Shown: piece after piece, positions 21,890-37,160 of the stretch
Numbering within the stretch: position 1 is the first letter of the stretch
Layout: each line of letters starts with the position of its first letter
NCBI GenBank assembly: GCA_000697665.1
Contig: KL197749.1
Coordinates: forward strand, 122,441 to 186,440
Source: Jaapia argillacea MUCL 33604
Lineage: Eukaryota; Basidiomycota; Agaricomycetes; Jaapiales; Jaapiaceae
Direction of reading: 5' to 3'
Length of the DNA stretch: 64,000 nt
The notes under the pieces: model-generated
What the model saw: only the letters and a program-made list of their open reading frames with translations
Databases searched by the model: none
What the model was told of the DNA's origin: nothing
Position numbers and translations under genes: made by a program

Positions 21890-23610
21890 TTACAAATAAT
21901 CAACTTTCCTGAGTACCTGCTCCCCCTTCCCCTGAATCTCAGCAACAGTACTGAACCCAGCCAAACCCATCGTAATCTCGAGTTCCGCCAGAATACTCTT
22001 CAAAACTTCTTCTACGCCGGCTTGACCACCAACAGCCAGGCCGTACAGAACGGGACGAGTGACCAGGACGGCTTGAGCGCCCAATGCAAGAGCCTACCAT
22101 CCATATGGGATAAGGAACGAGAGGTAAGGTATAACGAGATTGAGGATGACACACCTTCATAACATGGGTTCCATTTCGTATACCAGAGTCGAACATGACA
22201 GTCAACTTTCCTGATTTCTGAGCTGCTCGGATACTGGGTGCGCTGCAGATTTCCGCTAGGGCGTATATCGATGGGAGGGCACCGTCGATTTGTCTGCCGC
22301 CTTAGGAACTTTGGTTAATAACCCAACGGCAAGCAGAGGGAGGTAGTGTTGGAGAGGAAGGGGAAGCCGGCGCTTACCGTGGTTCGAGACGACGATACCA
22401 TTCGCACCCCATTGAATCGCTTTCTCCGCATCCTAATCCACCAAAAAGTCAGCCTCCTTCCAAGGAACCTCAAGTTGATTGAACCATACCTCAACGGTCT
22501 GGATCCCTTTTACCACCAAAGGCCCCTCCCAATTATCCCTCAAAAACTTCAAATCCTTCCACGGCCTAAACTGACCAGAATGTACTTCCTGCAAATACGC
22601 GATACCCAACATGGTATCCACCGTCGCCTTTTCGTCGCCCTCTTGTAATCCCTTATCCATGGCCTTGGCGTCGTAAGGGAAAGCGGGTCGGTAATCAGGT
22701 CTCACGGGCTGCTTGTGTCGTGCCATGAAGACAGGGTCGGACATTAGGTTTTGAGCACCTCGGCCGTGCATAGCTGGGGCATAGGATTGGGCAATGTCGA
22801 GGGTACGCCAACCGTTGATGTTTGTGTCGAGGGTTACGACGAGGGTTGAGAAACCGTTTTTCTTTGCGCGGGATAGCAGGGATAGGGTTACGTCGTCATT
22901 CTTTGGCCTATCAAAAGCAATTTGAGAACGGTTGCATTATGGATAGGTAAGCAAGCGGTACAGACCAGTAGAGTTGGTACCATCGGTGGCTATTTGGCCC
23001 GTTCTCCTGTGCGACGACCTCCATAGCACGAGTGGACGGTGTAGCTAGCACCATCGGTATACCGAGCTTCCCAGTGGCCCTGGCAGTACCAAGTTCACCG
23101 TCTGCGTGAACGAGGCCTTGGGCGCCCATAGGACCTACGAAGACGGGAGAGGGGAGTTTAACGCCGAATATCGTTGTCTGGGGGAAAGGTATCTCAGTCC
23201 TAGCCGACTTGCGCCGAGAAGTCTAGGAAGGACGAACCTCCAGGTTTCGGTCAGTCGTATCGACGAGCATTCGAGGAACGATCTTCCATCTCTCAAAAGC
23301 TCGGATATTGTCTCGTTGTGTGAGTCCAGTCCCCGCACCACCCCAGACATACGTGAATGCCGCTAGCTCAGGTCAACCACGAAGAAGGAACATATACACG
23401 TCAACACTGTTGCCAGTACCTGGACGAAGAAGGGATGAACTCACAAGGATTGTCCTTGAGTGCCTCTTTGGCTCTCTCCTCTATCTGCTGAAACTCCACC
23501 GTTCCAAGAGCCGGGGGTGGGACACGACTTCGAAGAAGCTCTCCCATGTACGTCGACCAACGTTGTGGGATGACAGCTCCTACCTCAGGTACTTCAGTGT
23601 GTTCTCCCAT
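21890..23610 (-). CDS. FMN-dependent 2-hydroxy-acid dehydrogenase (lactate oxidase/monooxygenase-like), 441 aa
   Basis: TIM-barrel flavoenzyme that oxidises an L-2-hydroxy acid such as lactate to the 2-oxo acid. Seven exons fit in phase: 23610-23445, 23362-23238, 23177-22966, 22907-22490, 22432-22378, 22300-22155 and 22093-21890. Family landmarks in order are [54 protein letters not shown], the active-site [17 protein letters not shown] (His ~325), [17 protein letters not shown] and [16 protein letters not shown]. No cytochrome b5 domain and no targeting peptide are present, so it is not cytochrome b2. A broken partial copy lies at 17482-17935. Physiological substrate is not decidable from sequence. 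Confidence 0.92.
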
Positions 23611-24341
23611 GGTGAATCAGATATCGTCGTGGAGCAAAGCTGGCAAGCAGGGAGTAGGGAGCAAGGAGAAGAGAAATGATCCAAGTATATGGGAGGGAGG
23701 AAAAGAGATTGTGAATGGCTTAATATTAGTACCCATGTCCGAAGGAAGACACATATGTATGGGGGTGTATGTGGTGGGTACCACCATAAATATACGGAGA
23801 GCCGTCGTCGTTCCCGAGGAATACCTGCTGATCAAGAGACACGTTGAGGGCGGGCCACGTCCCGAGATCTCGCCGTCAAAAGCCTGGCGGAACCGCTGTT
23901 CTATCTTGGGCGAAGATAAACGGCATATTCTCAGACAAAGCTGGCGTGGAGAGAGACCGCGTCCAGAGCGCAGGTAGAAGGGGGCAGCGTCGAGCTGCCC
24001 GAAGCATTGAGTAGGTCGCATTGAACGAGCGGAGGAACGAAGACCTTCAACAGTGCTTCACTTCAAACGACGGTGAAGGTTGAAAGTTGGAACTCAGTGA
24101 AGCTAGTGTCAGACATATCCGGAGTCACCATGTAGTCACTAGTCAACTAGTCACGCGCCAAGGCTTCAGATCCAAGGCCACTTCCACAATCTGGACGATG
24201 TACTGTTATGATAGTATTGCTGATGGTCTCAGGTAACGATGCCATGCCATCTCAAGACCAGTGTAATTGATACAGGGAAAGAAATTGCTGCTGACGATGC
24301 ACACCTGAGTGTACCATATCCGCCCTGCCGCGAAGAAGCCC
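23611..24341. other. intergenic stretch
   Basis: 730 bp between the dehydrogenase start and the E2 stop; no recognisable gene. Confidence 0.4.
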
Positions 24342-26145
24342 TTACACCCCCTCCACAATCAACCTCTCAGGTTTCTCAACCCAACCCCTCCAACATTCCA
24401 CAAACGCAGCCAACTCGGCGCCCTCCACAACTCTATGATCCGCACTCCAACTGACACCAACTTTCAACCTCCTTTGCCCTTGGCCACTCTCCTTATCCCA
24501 AACCTCAGTATCAACGTCATAAACCCACTTGGCTCGTCCAATAGCTACGATAGCGACTCCTCCACCTGGTACGAGAACCGGTGAAGCCCAGTCACCTTTA
24601 CCAATGGCTCCGACATTGGATACTGTTATAGTCCCACCACGTTTGGGCATATGGGAGGTTGTGAGACCACATGGGGTTTGACGCGCTAGGTGGGAGAGAT
24701 GGGAGATTGAAGAGGCGATGGAGTAGATTGATTGGTTGTTTGTGGAGGGCAGGAGAGGTGTGTAGAGGCCGGTGGGTGTTGAAAGCGCCAAAGCAATGTC
24801 TGCATTTGGCCGGATGGTAAGAGTAGGCTTGGAGGCGACTGATCTAGCTGAGGAGGGAGTGATTGAAGCTCGGAAAAGAGGCCACTCCATCATCGCTTTT
24901 GAAAGTGTTTTGAGGAAGATTGGGAGGTACGTGAGACGATGGAAGTGACCTCCTTCGGGTATTGGTGGTGGGGAAGGTGCGGGGTAGAGAGAGGATGGGC
25001 TGACGAGAGGTGGCTGGGGCGGTTTCGAGTGGGAGGGGGGGAGGTAATGTTGTGGTATCTCCTTGTTGAGAGTACTAAGAAGTTGGTGCAGATTCGTCAA
25101 GTCTAATGTGGTGGAATATCTAAAAGATGGAGGGGGGTAGTCAGAAAAGACACTCGATGATGTATCAAAGGAGGGCTGACCCGAAATGAGGGATTTCAAG
25201 ACTCTGAAACAAGGATGAGATTCACGGACATAAAGTTAGGGGGAAATAAGAACCTTTTCCATAGCCTTCCACATTCCATACCTAGTCCGACCAAGCTCGA
25301 CAACGACATCTTTTCCATCCACAACCTTGGTCTCAACACTCGTCGATTCCACCCCCGATGCCTTCGTCTCCCCTCGGCTCAGACTTAAGAACGCCTCCAC
25401 ATCCCCCTTCTCAATCCTTCCGTCCTTTCCACTACCTGGAGCAAGCTTGGACAGATCTACTCCCAGCTGCCTCGCAAAGTGCCGCGTCGCCGGTTTGGCG
25501 CGAACGTTCTCGTTGAAAGACTTTAATATCGTTTCAGCTGTCTGGGGGAACTTTGGATCAAGTGGATGGGGTCGAGGTTTGCGGACAGGTGGCGCCTCTT
25601 GGAGGGGCTTCGCCTCGTCGGGTATAGCTGGAGATGGAGGGGAGGTATCGAAGTCGCTCGCCTGAGTTGCCTCTTGTTCAAGGTGAGGTGGAGGATTGGC
25701 TGCAGGTTTGGATTCAGATGCAGGTTCTATGCTCTCTGCATTTGGCTCATCAGCCACAGCATCTTCATCCACCTCAATCAGACAGAGCCCCTCCCCGACT
25801 TTCGCTACCTCACCCTCTTTCACCAAGAACTGTTTGACGACTCCGTCGAACGGACTGGTGATTTCGACGCTTGCTTTGTCGCTCTGAACCTCACAAAGTT
25901 GGTCAAACGCCTGGATGGTAGCAGACTCTTTGACGTTCCTGCTAGTCGTTAAGGCGTGGATAGTTGGTTGAAACGAACAAAGATACGCACCACCTAATGA
26001 CTTCGCATTCTGTGATCCCTTCCCCAATATCTGCCAACTTGAACTTCTGTAAGACCTTCCTTGACGCCCAGCAAGCGTGAGCTGAGTGAAACTGAGCAAC
26101 CCGTCCTCGTAGCAGAGGTCCATGCAACCGTCGAGGGAGAAACAT
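24342..26145 (-). CDS. branched-chain 2-oxoacid dehydrogenase E2 (lipoamide acyltransferase), 546 aa
   Basis: Mitochondrial core enzyme that transfers branched acyl groups from lipoyl arms to CoA in Leu/Ile/Val breakdown. Exons are 26145-25991, 25938-25254, 25203-25181 and 25119-24342, all in phase. Order of parts: Arg-rich presequence (~1-30); lipoyl domain with FKLADIGEGITECEV and lipoyl Lys73 in QSDKASVEI; acidic/Pro-rich linker; E1/E3-binding domain (PATRHFARQLGVDLSKL, GKDGRIEKGDV); catalytic domain with SLEIPHFGYS and RGGTITVSNVGAIG. The catalytic motif is ADHRVVEG (His ~516), whereas the family usually has HxxxDG, so the Asp is a Glu here. The SLEIPHFG segment is carried by a 23-nt exon. 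GYSTTLDLTNL and the other landmarks separate it from pyruvate and 2-oxoglutarate E2s. Confidence 0.92.
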
Positions 26146-26658
26146 CGCGATTCAGTTCAAGTTGGATAGAAAAGTGGAGGAAGAGGGGTAATTCGAGGCA
26201 AACTGGAGGGAAAAGGAGTCAAGCGAGGTGGTTCATGTCTGTCGAAGGTCCGAGTGACCATCCTCCCAAGTTCCTTCCGGATCATCATCACCGCAAGAAA
26301 AAACTGTCAATTCCATCGCTTCGAAATCTGGTTCCGCATCCCCAGCGCGCAAGTTGTTTGCTTTCTGTCGTCAGTATCTTGGGACACGAAAAGCCATAAT
26401 ATATTCACTTGTTGATGCAGGCGACACGGATAGGATGATCTGGTTTCAAATTGGCTTTCAGGAGCTTTCTGACCCAAACGCATACAACGTTAGCCTGATC
26501 TGGTGCGGAACGACCTCCTCCGTGCAGCAACAGCCTGAACACCCGAAGGCACTGTAATTCTGGTTGATCCCGGCGCAGCTGGCTGCTCGATATACAAAGA
26601 CGCAACTCACACTCACAATCGAACGATACCCACGTCAACAACTCTGACCGTAACTAAG
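26146..26658. other. divergent promoter region (E2 / phosphatase)
   Basis: About 510 bp between two divergently transcribed genes; presumed shared promoter, no gene seen. Confidence 0.5.
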
Positions 26659-27536
26659 ATGCCGAACATGAACTTGATAGTCCCTGGTGTCTGGTTAGGC
26701 AAGTGAGTCTTTTTCCTTACCTTTCCAATCAGGAGAGCGGGCCATTGATGATATTTGACCTGAATCCCTGTAATCGCTCATCATTCGATATGAATCAATA
26801 ACCTACAGCGCATTCGCCGCTCGTAATGTCCAATCCCTGCACGAGCATGCAATTACACACATCCTTTCCGTGCTGCAAGACAACCAACCTCAAGATGATG
26901 GTTTTACCAGGTTGACTATTGCGGTTGACGACGCAGACGATGAGGTCAGCACCCTCAACTTTGGCTTCGTCATGGGTATTGATCAGTGTAACACCTCTAA
27001 GGATCTGCTGTCGCGGTTTCACGAAACAAATACATTCATTCAGAGTGCTTTGGAGGATGATGGAGCCGTCCTCGTACACTGGTCAGTCGGCTATAATCCG
27101 TATCATATCTAAATTTATTTAGGCGTAAATAAATTTGCAGTCAGCAAGGTGTCTCCAGGAGTGCTACAGTTGTTGCAGCTTACAGTAATTTCGCTCTTAG
27201 CTCTCCCCTCTTCATACTTTTACTAAGATGTCCCTGAACTCAGTGATGCAGACACACTCCCTTCCACCCTCCGAAGCAGTGCGCTTCCTCCGCTCCAAAC
27301 GATTCATCGTCTGGCCCAACCCAGGGTTCTTCACCCAACTCGAGATCTACTCTCGCTGTAATTGCGACATTAGTTCGAAGGAAGGTCAAGTTGCGTACCA
27401 AGGATGGAAGAAGGAGAGAGATGTGAGGTATGCTGAGCTTGTGAAGCGAACGGAGAACTTTCAGGTCCTTTGGAATCATCGCAAACCTCATCAGAGCATC
27501 TCGGGACCTTCTGAGCCATCTTCCGTTGAGATGTGA
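26659..27536 (+). CDS. dual-specificity protein phosphatase, 198 aa
   Basis: Small DSP-type phosphatase. Five exons fit in phase: 26659-26702, 26809-26944, 27002-27081, 27141-27184 and 27244-27536. The opening MPNMNLIVPGVWLGNAFAA is typical of atypical DSPs. The general-acid Asp lies in the VDDADDEDLL loop. The signature VLVHCQQGVSRSAT (Cys ~87, Arg ~93) is complete and is split by an intron inside the Cys codon. AAYMMQTHSLPPSEAV and PNPGFFTQLEIY follow, as in the family. The acceptor at 27243 was chosen because it alone keeps frame and restores the AAYMM helix. No docking or membrane segment is present. Substrate unknown. Confidence 0.88.
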
Positions 27537-31294
<3,758 letters not shown>

Positions 31295-31757
31295 GTCAGT
31301 TGGTCTTCATCTCGAGATCTCATCCGAGCCCAGCCTATGATAACCTCACATTCACAGATGAGTTGGATCTTTGTGTGTAAACGACTGTCGGTCAGTTTGC
31401 GGTTTATCCACGAACTACAATGAACACTAACGAGTCAGACACAGGCGACTTTCTCTAGGGTTATGATTTCACACCGGTGCCTCACAGGTATCCACACTAT
31501 ACTGGTCAGGATGACCACACACACGAGGACTATATGTCGTTACAACGGACAATGATAGCGACACACATTTTTGTAGCATGATATGTGTAATACTACGGGC
31601 ATTAATAGATGGGTCTATGTCGGTCAAATTGCGGTGGAGTTGGGCTGACAACCTGACAATGCACCGTTCAGCAGTCACCCTCAAATTCAAATCATACAAA
31701 GTAATGGCATGCCTTGAATCGCTTCCCAGGTAGGCCCACAAATCCAGAGCGGAGTCC
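31295..31757. other. convergent 3' flanks
   Basis: About 460 bp between the end of ATE1 and the end of the small membrane-protein gene; no gene seen. Confidence 0.4.
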
Positions 31758-32003
31758 TCAAGCCGGAAGGAGGAGATCGCCCCACGTTCTCACTGCAACT
31801 ATTCCCGCAGCAAATACACCGACTCCCGTCAGGATACTGAGGTTTCCTGGTAACTTTTCGGGTGACCAAATCTGCTCGCGCAGAAACCGCGTGAAAGCCG
31901 ATTCGTCGGCGTCATGAAGGGCGGCGCGTCCTCCTCGTGCTGCTGAAGGATGAGGAGAGAGATATGCGGGGCCAGAGTTGGGTGGTGCAGAGCGACGAGC
32001 CAT
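31758..32003 (-). CDS. small single-pass membrane protein, 81 aa (possibly mitochondrial Tom6-like)
   Basis: Starts MARRSAPPNSG at 32003 and ends DLLLPA. Residues ~1-45 are soluble and basic/polar. A single hydrophobic segment lies near residues 56-75 (NLSILTGVGVFAAGIVAV), close to the C-terminus, giving a tail-anchored layout. The pattern of an amphipathic stretch, then one membrane span, then a short polar end ending in LLxPA recalls fungal Tom6-type subunits of the outer-membrane import complex. That assignment is an inference from layout, not from a diagnostic motif. Confidence 0.5.
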   Translation of the reverse strand: MARRSAPPNSGPAYLSPHPSAARGGRAALHDADESAFTRFLREQIWSPEKLPGNLSILTGVGVFAAGIVAVRTWGDLLLPA

Positions 32004-33946
32004 TGTTTCGGATGAAAAGGATGAAGGAAACAAAATAATCCTCGAGTTCAGCTGGCACAAATTGCAAAGTTGGAGGGAAAGTTTTGCGATGGGCACTGAC
32101 CTGTCTGTTTGTCTCTGTTTGGCGCCGCCACATCCACGACTGGTACAAGCCTCATTTTTTGGTGATTTGGTTCCGACTTGCTAGTCTCGCTGTTTCCAAA
32201 TTGTGCAAGGACAATCGATAATTGAGACTCCAAGTGCGTCCACATCTCCGTTGCCAGCAGGCCTAGGGTGGAAGCCTGCAAAATTCATCGCCCCCTGGCA
32301 GGTCTGAGAAGTTTCACACTGACAGAACGTAAGTCACATCCAAGCCTTCCGAATGATACTCGGAATAATTAGAAAGTTCTGTGATCGTTTCAACGCAGAC
32401 TATTTGGACCCTGGTTCGCAAATGTTTCCAAGCACCTCGCCTTCCTCGTGTAAGTAGTTTTGTGGACTTCCTTCCGCTAACTCCGCATTTCCTCGACTGT
32501 CCCCTCCGTTTCAACCCGCTGAGTTTGCCATGCTTCTTGGTACCCATCTCCTCTAACAGGGTGTCCGGATAACGGGAGCGCGGCAGAGTGGATGTTTGCT
32601 GTCACACCAATGATTTCTAGCTGACTGCAGTTACAATTGATCGCCTCTAATAATTAACATATCAGGATTATCGACGGCCATTGTTCTCGACATTCTTTTC
32701 CCCATTTGCTGAGCAGTTTCCCTTCCCTCGTCGAGCGAACGCCACGTCTAAAAGGCGTGAATCGGGTGTGCTAGCTCACATCTCCAACGGCTATTTGACA
32801 ACCCACACCAACTACTGGCGACTTCCACGCTCTCCCTATTCATTTCCGCCCTTGAAATGCTTGCCTAAGTTGCCAGGTCATCGAGTCCGTCAGGCCGAAA
32901 CGAGGCTTCACATCATTCTAGGCTTTCCCCAACCAGTCACCATCTAACGCTGCCATTTTGACGCACCAAAATGCACAACACAGGGGATCGACTTCGGATC
33001 GATAGTGACCATCTAACGACAAACCCCTCGTGTCTCCTCGTCCATTCCCCGGGTCAATTACTCGATACTTCCAAGTGGGGCTTGAGTACACAAGTCGCCA
33101 GGCGCTACCTATCCGGGGCTTTCTTCGCCACGATTACTCCCTGCTGTTATCCTCGCGCTTGCGGTGTCCATATCATTGCCACTATGGCCTCCGAATTGGT
33201 CGCAATTTTTTCGGGCCGTCGCTTGAGCTAGTCCTCTGACTGTCGGTACCCTATTTCCTGTCGTATCTCTTGCGAGGCACGTAGAGGGTTCCAAACCTCG
33301 GAAACTTACCGTCTTCCTTAACCTCCGCTCTTCGGCTGTATTGTGGTCAGTGTGCTTTGGCTCTCGGTCAGATGTTGCTCGGTGGGAACTACCCCAAATG
33401 TGTCGGAGACGATCTGGCCTTTGGTGGAGTCTCCCCGTGAGACACGGCGAGCGTGCCCTAACACATCGATATTCTCTTCTTCTATCCTTCGCCCGCCGTC
33501 CACCGTTAATCCACCGCACGCGAAATGATTGACGCGATAAGGTTGGTACCTTTTGCGGCTAGACTTCCCAAGTAAGTTCAATGGGTAATGCCAACCTTTC
33601 GATCTACTGACAGTATGTAAGATCCTACTTCCACGCAGATGGTATCAACTTAGAGATGCAGCACACATCACTGTATTTTGATGGGAGATGTCCTCCGAGG
33701 AGACCGGGATCAGCCACGTCTATCACTCCATTTCCAAGCTAGTGAGGTCTCAGCGTCGTTATTATCATGGCTGGCTAGTATCTAATGGGGGTCTCGGACT
33801 GTTAGGCATCTTGGAACGCCCCCGGAGACTGGCTTTCCGTGAAAGGCCCTATGTTAGATCCATCTCGCCAAGGCGGTTTCTTGTATTTTAGTAGAATTGT
33901 CAGAATTCCGTTGTTAGGTGTACATACTAATAGTACACAACGGGTA
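32004..33946. other. 1.9 kb without a supported gene
   Basis: Includes the promoter of the small membrane-protein gene. Many short frames on both strands overlap one another (for example 33109-33519 minus); none shows family motifs. Confidence 0.4.
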
Positions 33947-35103
33947 TCAAAGTCGAGACTTTATGAGGTGCTTTACACTAGAAGGATCCAATACGCTTTC
34001 GGGATAAGGCAGTGACGGGACTCGAAGATGCTCCATGCCGCCGTCAACAATTATAATCTGCCCCGATATGTAGCTGGCCGCATCACTCAACAAGAAAACC
34101 GTCGCATTGGCAATGTCCTTGATGTCTCCTGTTCGTCCAGCCGGACAAACTTTACGCCAAAGGTTCTCTCCTCCCTCAGTTTTTGCACTAAGACGGTCCA
34201 TGCCTTCTGTACCGGCGATGGCACCAGGCGCAAGGATATTTGAACGTACGCCGTGCGGTCCCTCCTCAACTGCCAACGCAGCAGAAATGGCATCGACTGC
34301 CGCTTTCGCAGCTGAGACGTGGACCTGGTAAGGAGTGCCTATGGGAGCAACTGAACTCCTGGGTAAGGGAAGAACATGGCATCGACTGACCTCTGTGGTG
34401 TAACGTTGCGCTAACATGAATGTACGACCCTTTCGACGCTCGAATGTAGGGTAATGTGGCTTTGATTGTGTTGAATGTGCCAAGCTAAACACAAAAAGAC
34501 TCGTGATACGGTTATTTGGGAGGGAAGAGAACGTCGTACGGTGTCAATCTCTATCACTGTCCTAAACCCATTTTCAGACAGTTCTGAGATGGGAGCCAGA
34601 AAATTGCCAGCAGCCCCTGGTAATACGCGGTCTCGTGGTTGGTTCGGAGAAAATTGATGGAAGGAATGGGGAAATACCACATATAACGAAGTCAATTCTC
34701 CCAAATTTCTCAACCGCCTTCGCTACAGCATCCTTCAGCTGGTTGGGGTGTCTCACATCCGCTTGTGCAGGCATGCACACATTCCCAGTAAGCTTGGAAA
34801 GCTCTTCGGCAGAGCGGGTGAGGCGCTCAAGACTAGCAATGAACGTACATATTTAGAGTCTGTCCAGTGCTATGAGATCAGAGAGGCCACTCACTTCCGC
34901 CCAACTATCACTGCGTTTGCTCCGTGTCGCATCTAGAGACCAACATCGCACTTCGCAACCACGTCGGCGCATTAAGGCGTGAAAGTACATACCACTGCCT
35001 CTGTCATCCCCTTGCATATTCCCGAACCCCCACCAGTGCAGAACAAGACTTTTCCATTGAACAGGTCGTTCTTGAAGACAGCAGTGGAGTCCACGATTGG
35101 CAT
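33947..35103 (-). CDS. peroxisomal 2,4-dienoyl-CoA reductase-like SDR, 288 aa
   Basis: Short-chain dehydrogenase/reductase of the SPS19/DECR2 type, which reduces 2,4-dienoyl-CoA esters with NADPH during beta-oxidation of unsaturated fatty acids. Six exons fit in phase: 35103-34993, 34932-34895, 34832-34678, 34616-34540, 34484-34391 and 34338-33947. FNGKVLFCTGGGSGICKGM is the nucleotide-binding fold, AVIVGRNLERL the second strand, and GAAGNFLAP replaces the usual NAAG. GTFNTIKATLP, then GVRSNILAPGAIAGTEGM and YISGQIIIVDGG, follow. The C-terminus is KSRL, with SRL a PTS1-type peroxisome signal. DECR-type enzymes lack the classical YxxxK Tyr; here the region reads QVHVSAAKAAVDA, as expected of them. 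Confidence 0.9.
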
Positions 35104-37160
35104 GGCAACAGATTTGGGAGCCATGGCGGTCTATGGATTACCAGGAAAGACACGAAACTCTGGCTTTAAGGCGGCGCGGTCGTAATCAGCTGAGCCAGCG
35201 TATCAGTGCGATGGTGGACGGCTTCGGGGATCGGGCACCTTTCACTTCCCCACAATTCCGGTTATTCAAGACACCGAATTCAGCAAGCCACACGAAACCC
35301 TACGGTACACGATTGAGATTTGACCTCTTGTCGAACTCGGGCTCTGACGGTGTTAACAGGGAAGACTGGCATGATAATCCAGTGATCAATTTAGCTCCAA
35401 ACTCTACCGACGAGGTGCAGCCATCCGCTGAATCATATCATATTCCTCATCAGCTCATGCAATCTCGAGAAACCCCTGGTGCCTCGTGCCCAACCAGACG
35501 CACTGCGTCTCAGGCAATACTGGCGGGAAACTATCGATGTGGCGGCCTCGGCGTCAGACAAGTACACACCAGTCGGAGCTGCGAGAAACTCGACGCCGTC
35601 ACCGTCATAGACGCCAATGCGAACTGGCGACTCGGGGACGGTGTCGCATGATCTCCCCCCGGGTATATCCAACAACTCCGGTGTCCGATTACCTGACGCT
35701 GCTGGTCAACTGCACCCGAAGATGCAGCCTACCATCTCCTGACCCTCCTGAAGCCTCCTGAAGCCTCCTGACCGGTCTTGAACCCTGGTCGTGGAATGAT
35801 CTGCTGGAAGGGGTCACCAATCTCGTGCCAAGGAGTCAATATGAGCTTACCATAATTTGATTCTGTCCTCGTGGACGAGTATAACTGTGCCCAATGAGCG
35901 ATCGGAGGTGCTCTGCAAGGATCCTTCGACTGGTGGAACCTCTTTTCGTGACTCTGGTCCTTGGATATCTGTGCTTCCGTAGCACAACGCCTTAATATTT
36001 CTCCACCAAGGCAACCCGAGAAGCGCGCAAGTCCACACGGTGCCAGAAAACCTGTCCGCGAAGGGATAGAGCAACTGCCTTCGTACGTCAGCATGGGTGT
36101 CGAGGTTGTTGGAGTACTGGTCTCCGAGTGAGACATAATTGTCTTCGAGCGTAGGGGGCCTGTTACGTTTGCGCCCGCTGAGGTAACAAGGCCTGCACCA
36201 GCAAGGCCTCGCGTGATGGTCTCGGTCGTCGCTACAGGTGAGCTAGGTCAGTGGTGAACTGAGGCCAATTTTTCTAATCCGAATTGGACATCGCACCTGT
36301 GGATGCTAGATCCTACCCGTAGCACAGATGACTTGGCCCCACAACGACAACGCCTTTTCCGCGCAGCAGAATATTTTTTAAACGGCTAGTGAAACGACCT
36401 GTCACAGTGCTGCCTTGTGCCAGACTAGTCTTGGTGGTCGCTAACCAGGGTTTTGTGTCCCAGCCATATTTGGATGACAGAGTTGAACTTCAAGGACCTC
36501 TTCTCACGTTTCATAGCGTCAGTCAGACACCCAAATTCTGTACGGCAAACCCCTCGACTTCTACTGATGGTGACTACAGTTCCGGACCACATGATTATCA
36601 TTTCTCCCTGGTAGCCAGTTTCAGTGCCAGGTCCTAGCATCTCAGGTTGATGGTCAGATTTATCCTCCAGTCGCTCAAACGGTTGAACCGTTTGGCCGAC
36701 GCTCGTGTCCTATGCCATCCTCTCTCTCCCCAACCTGCGCCACTGAACCTACATTCCCAAGCACTTGGACCAGTTTCCCGCTTCTTCTTTGGTGATAATG
36801 TCTCGCAAGCTCTCCTGTTTTCAAGAATCGCCGACAGGTTAAGGATGGCTCATCGGACCGATACCAATTTTTGCGACGCCCCACTCAATTCTTGATTGAC
36901 ACACGTCCAGAGTCTGGATCATCGAGGAGTTCTAGGGCACTAGGACACCGCTAATATAATGATTGCTGCAAATCATCTGTACAATATAGTAATACGATCG
37001 CTACACGGTGAGATAATGTAATCTGTACAGTTTAATGCGAGAGCTAATGCGACTGTGCAAGCGAGTGGTGACCAGACCAGACAACGAGAGCGATAGGGAG
37101 CAGGTGCGAAGGAAACTTACGCACGTATGGTGCAAATAATCGATACAACGAGTATACTGT
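35104..37160. other. 2 kb without a supported gene
   Basis: Promoter side of the SDR gene and 3' flank of the HMG-box gene. Overlapping frames at 35729-36136 and 35847-36074 (minus) do not show a domain I know. A short direct repeat of CCTCCTGAAG (three copies) lies at about 35742-35772. Confidence 0.4.

Noticed and set aside
32681-33239. cluster of plus-strand ORFs between the small membrane-protein gene and the SDR
   Set aside because: Frames overlap each other and opposite-strand frames, with no motifs; no gene called.
35847-36136. minus-strand ORF pair with a conserved-looking Trp/Arg-rich segment
   Set aside because: Could not be extended by introns to a recognisable domain; left as unexplained intergenic sequence.
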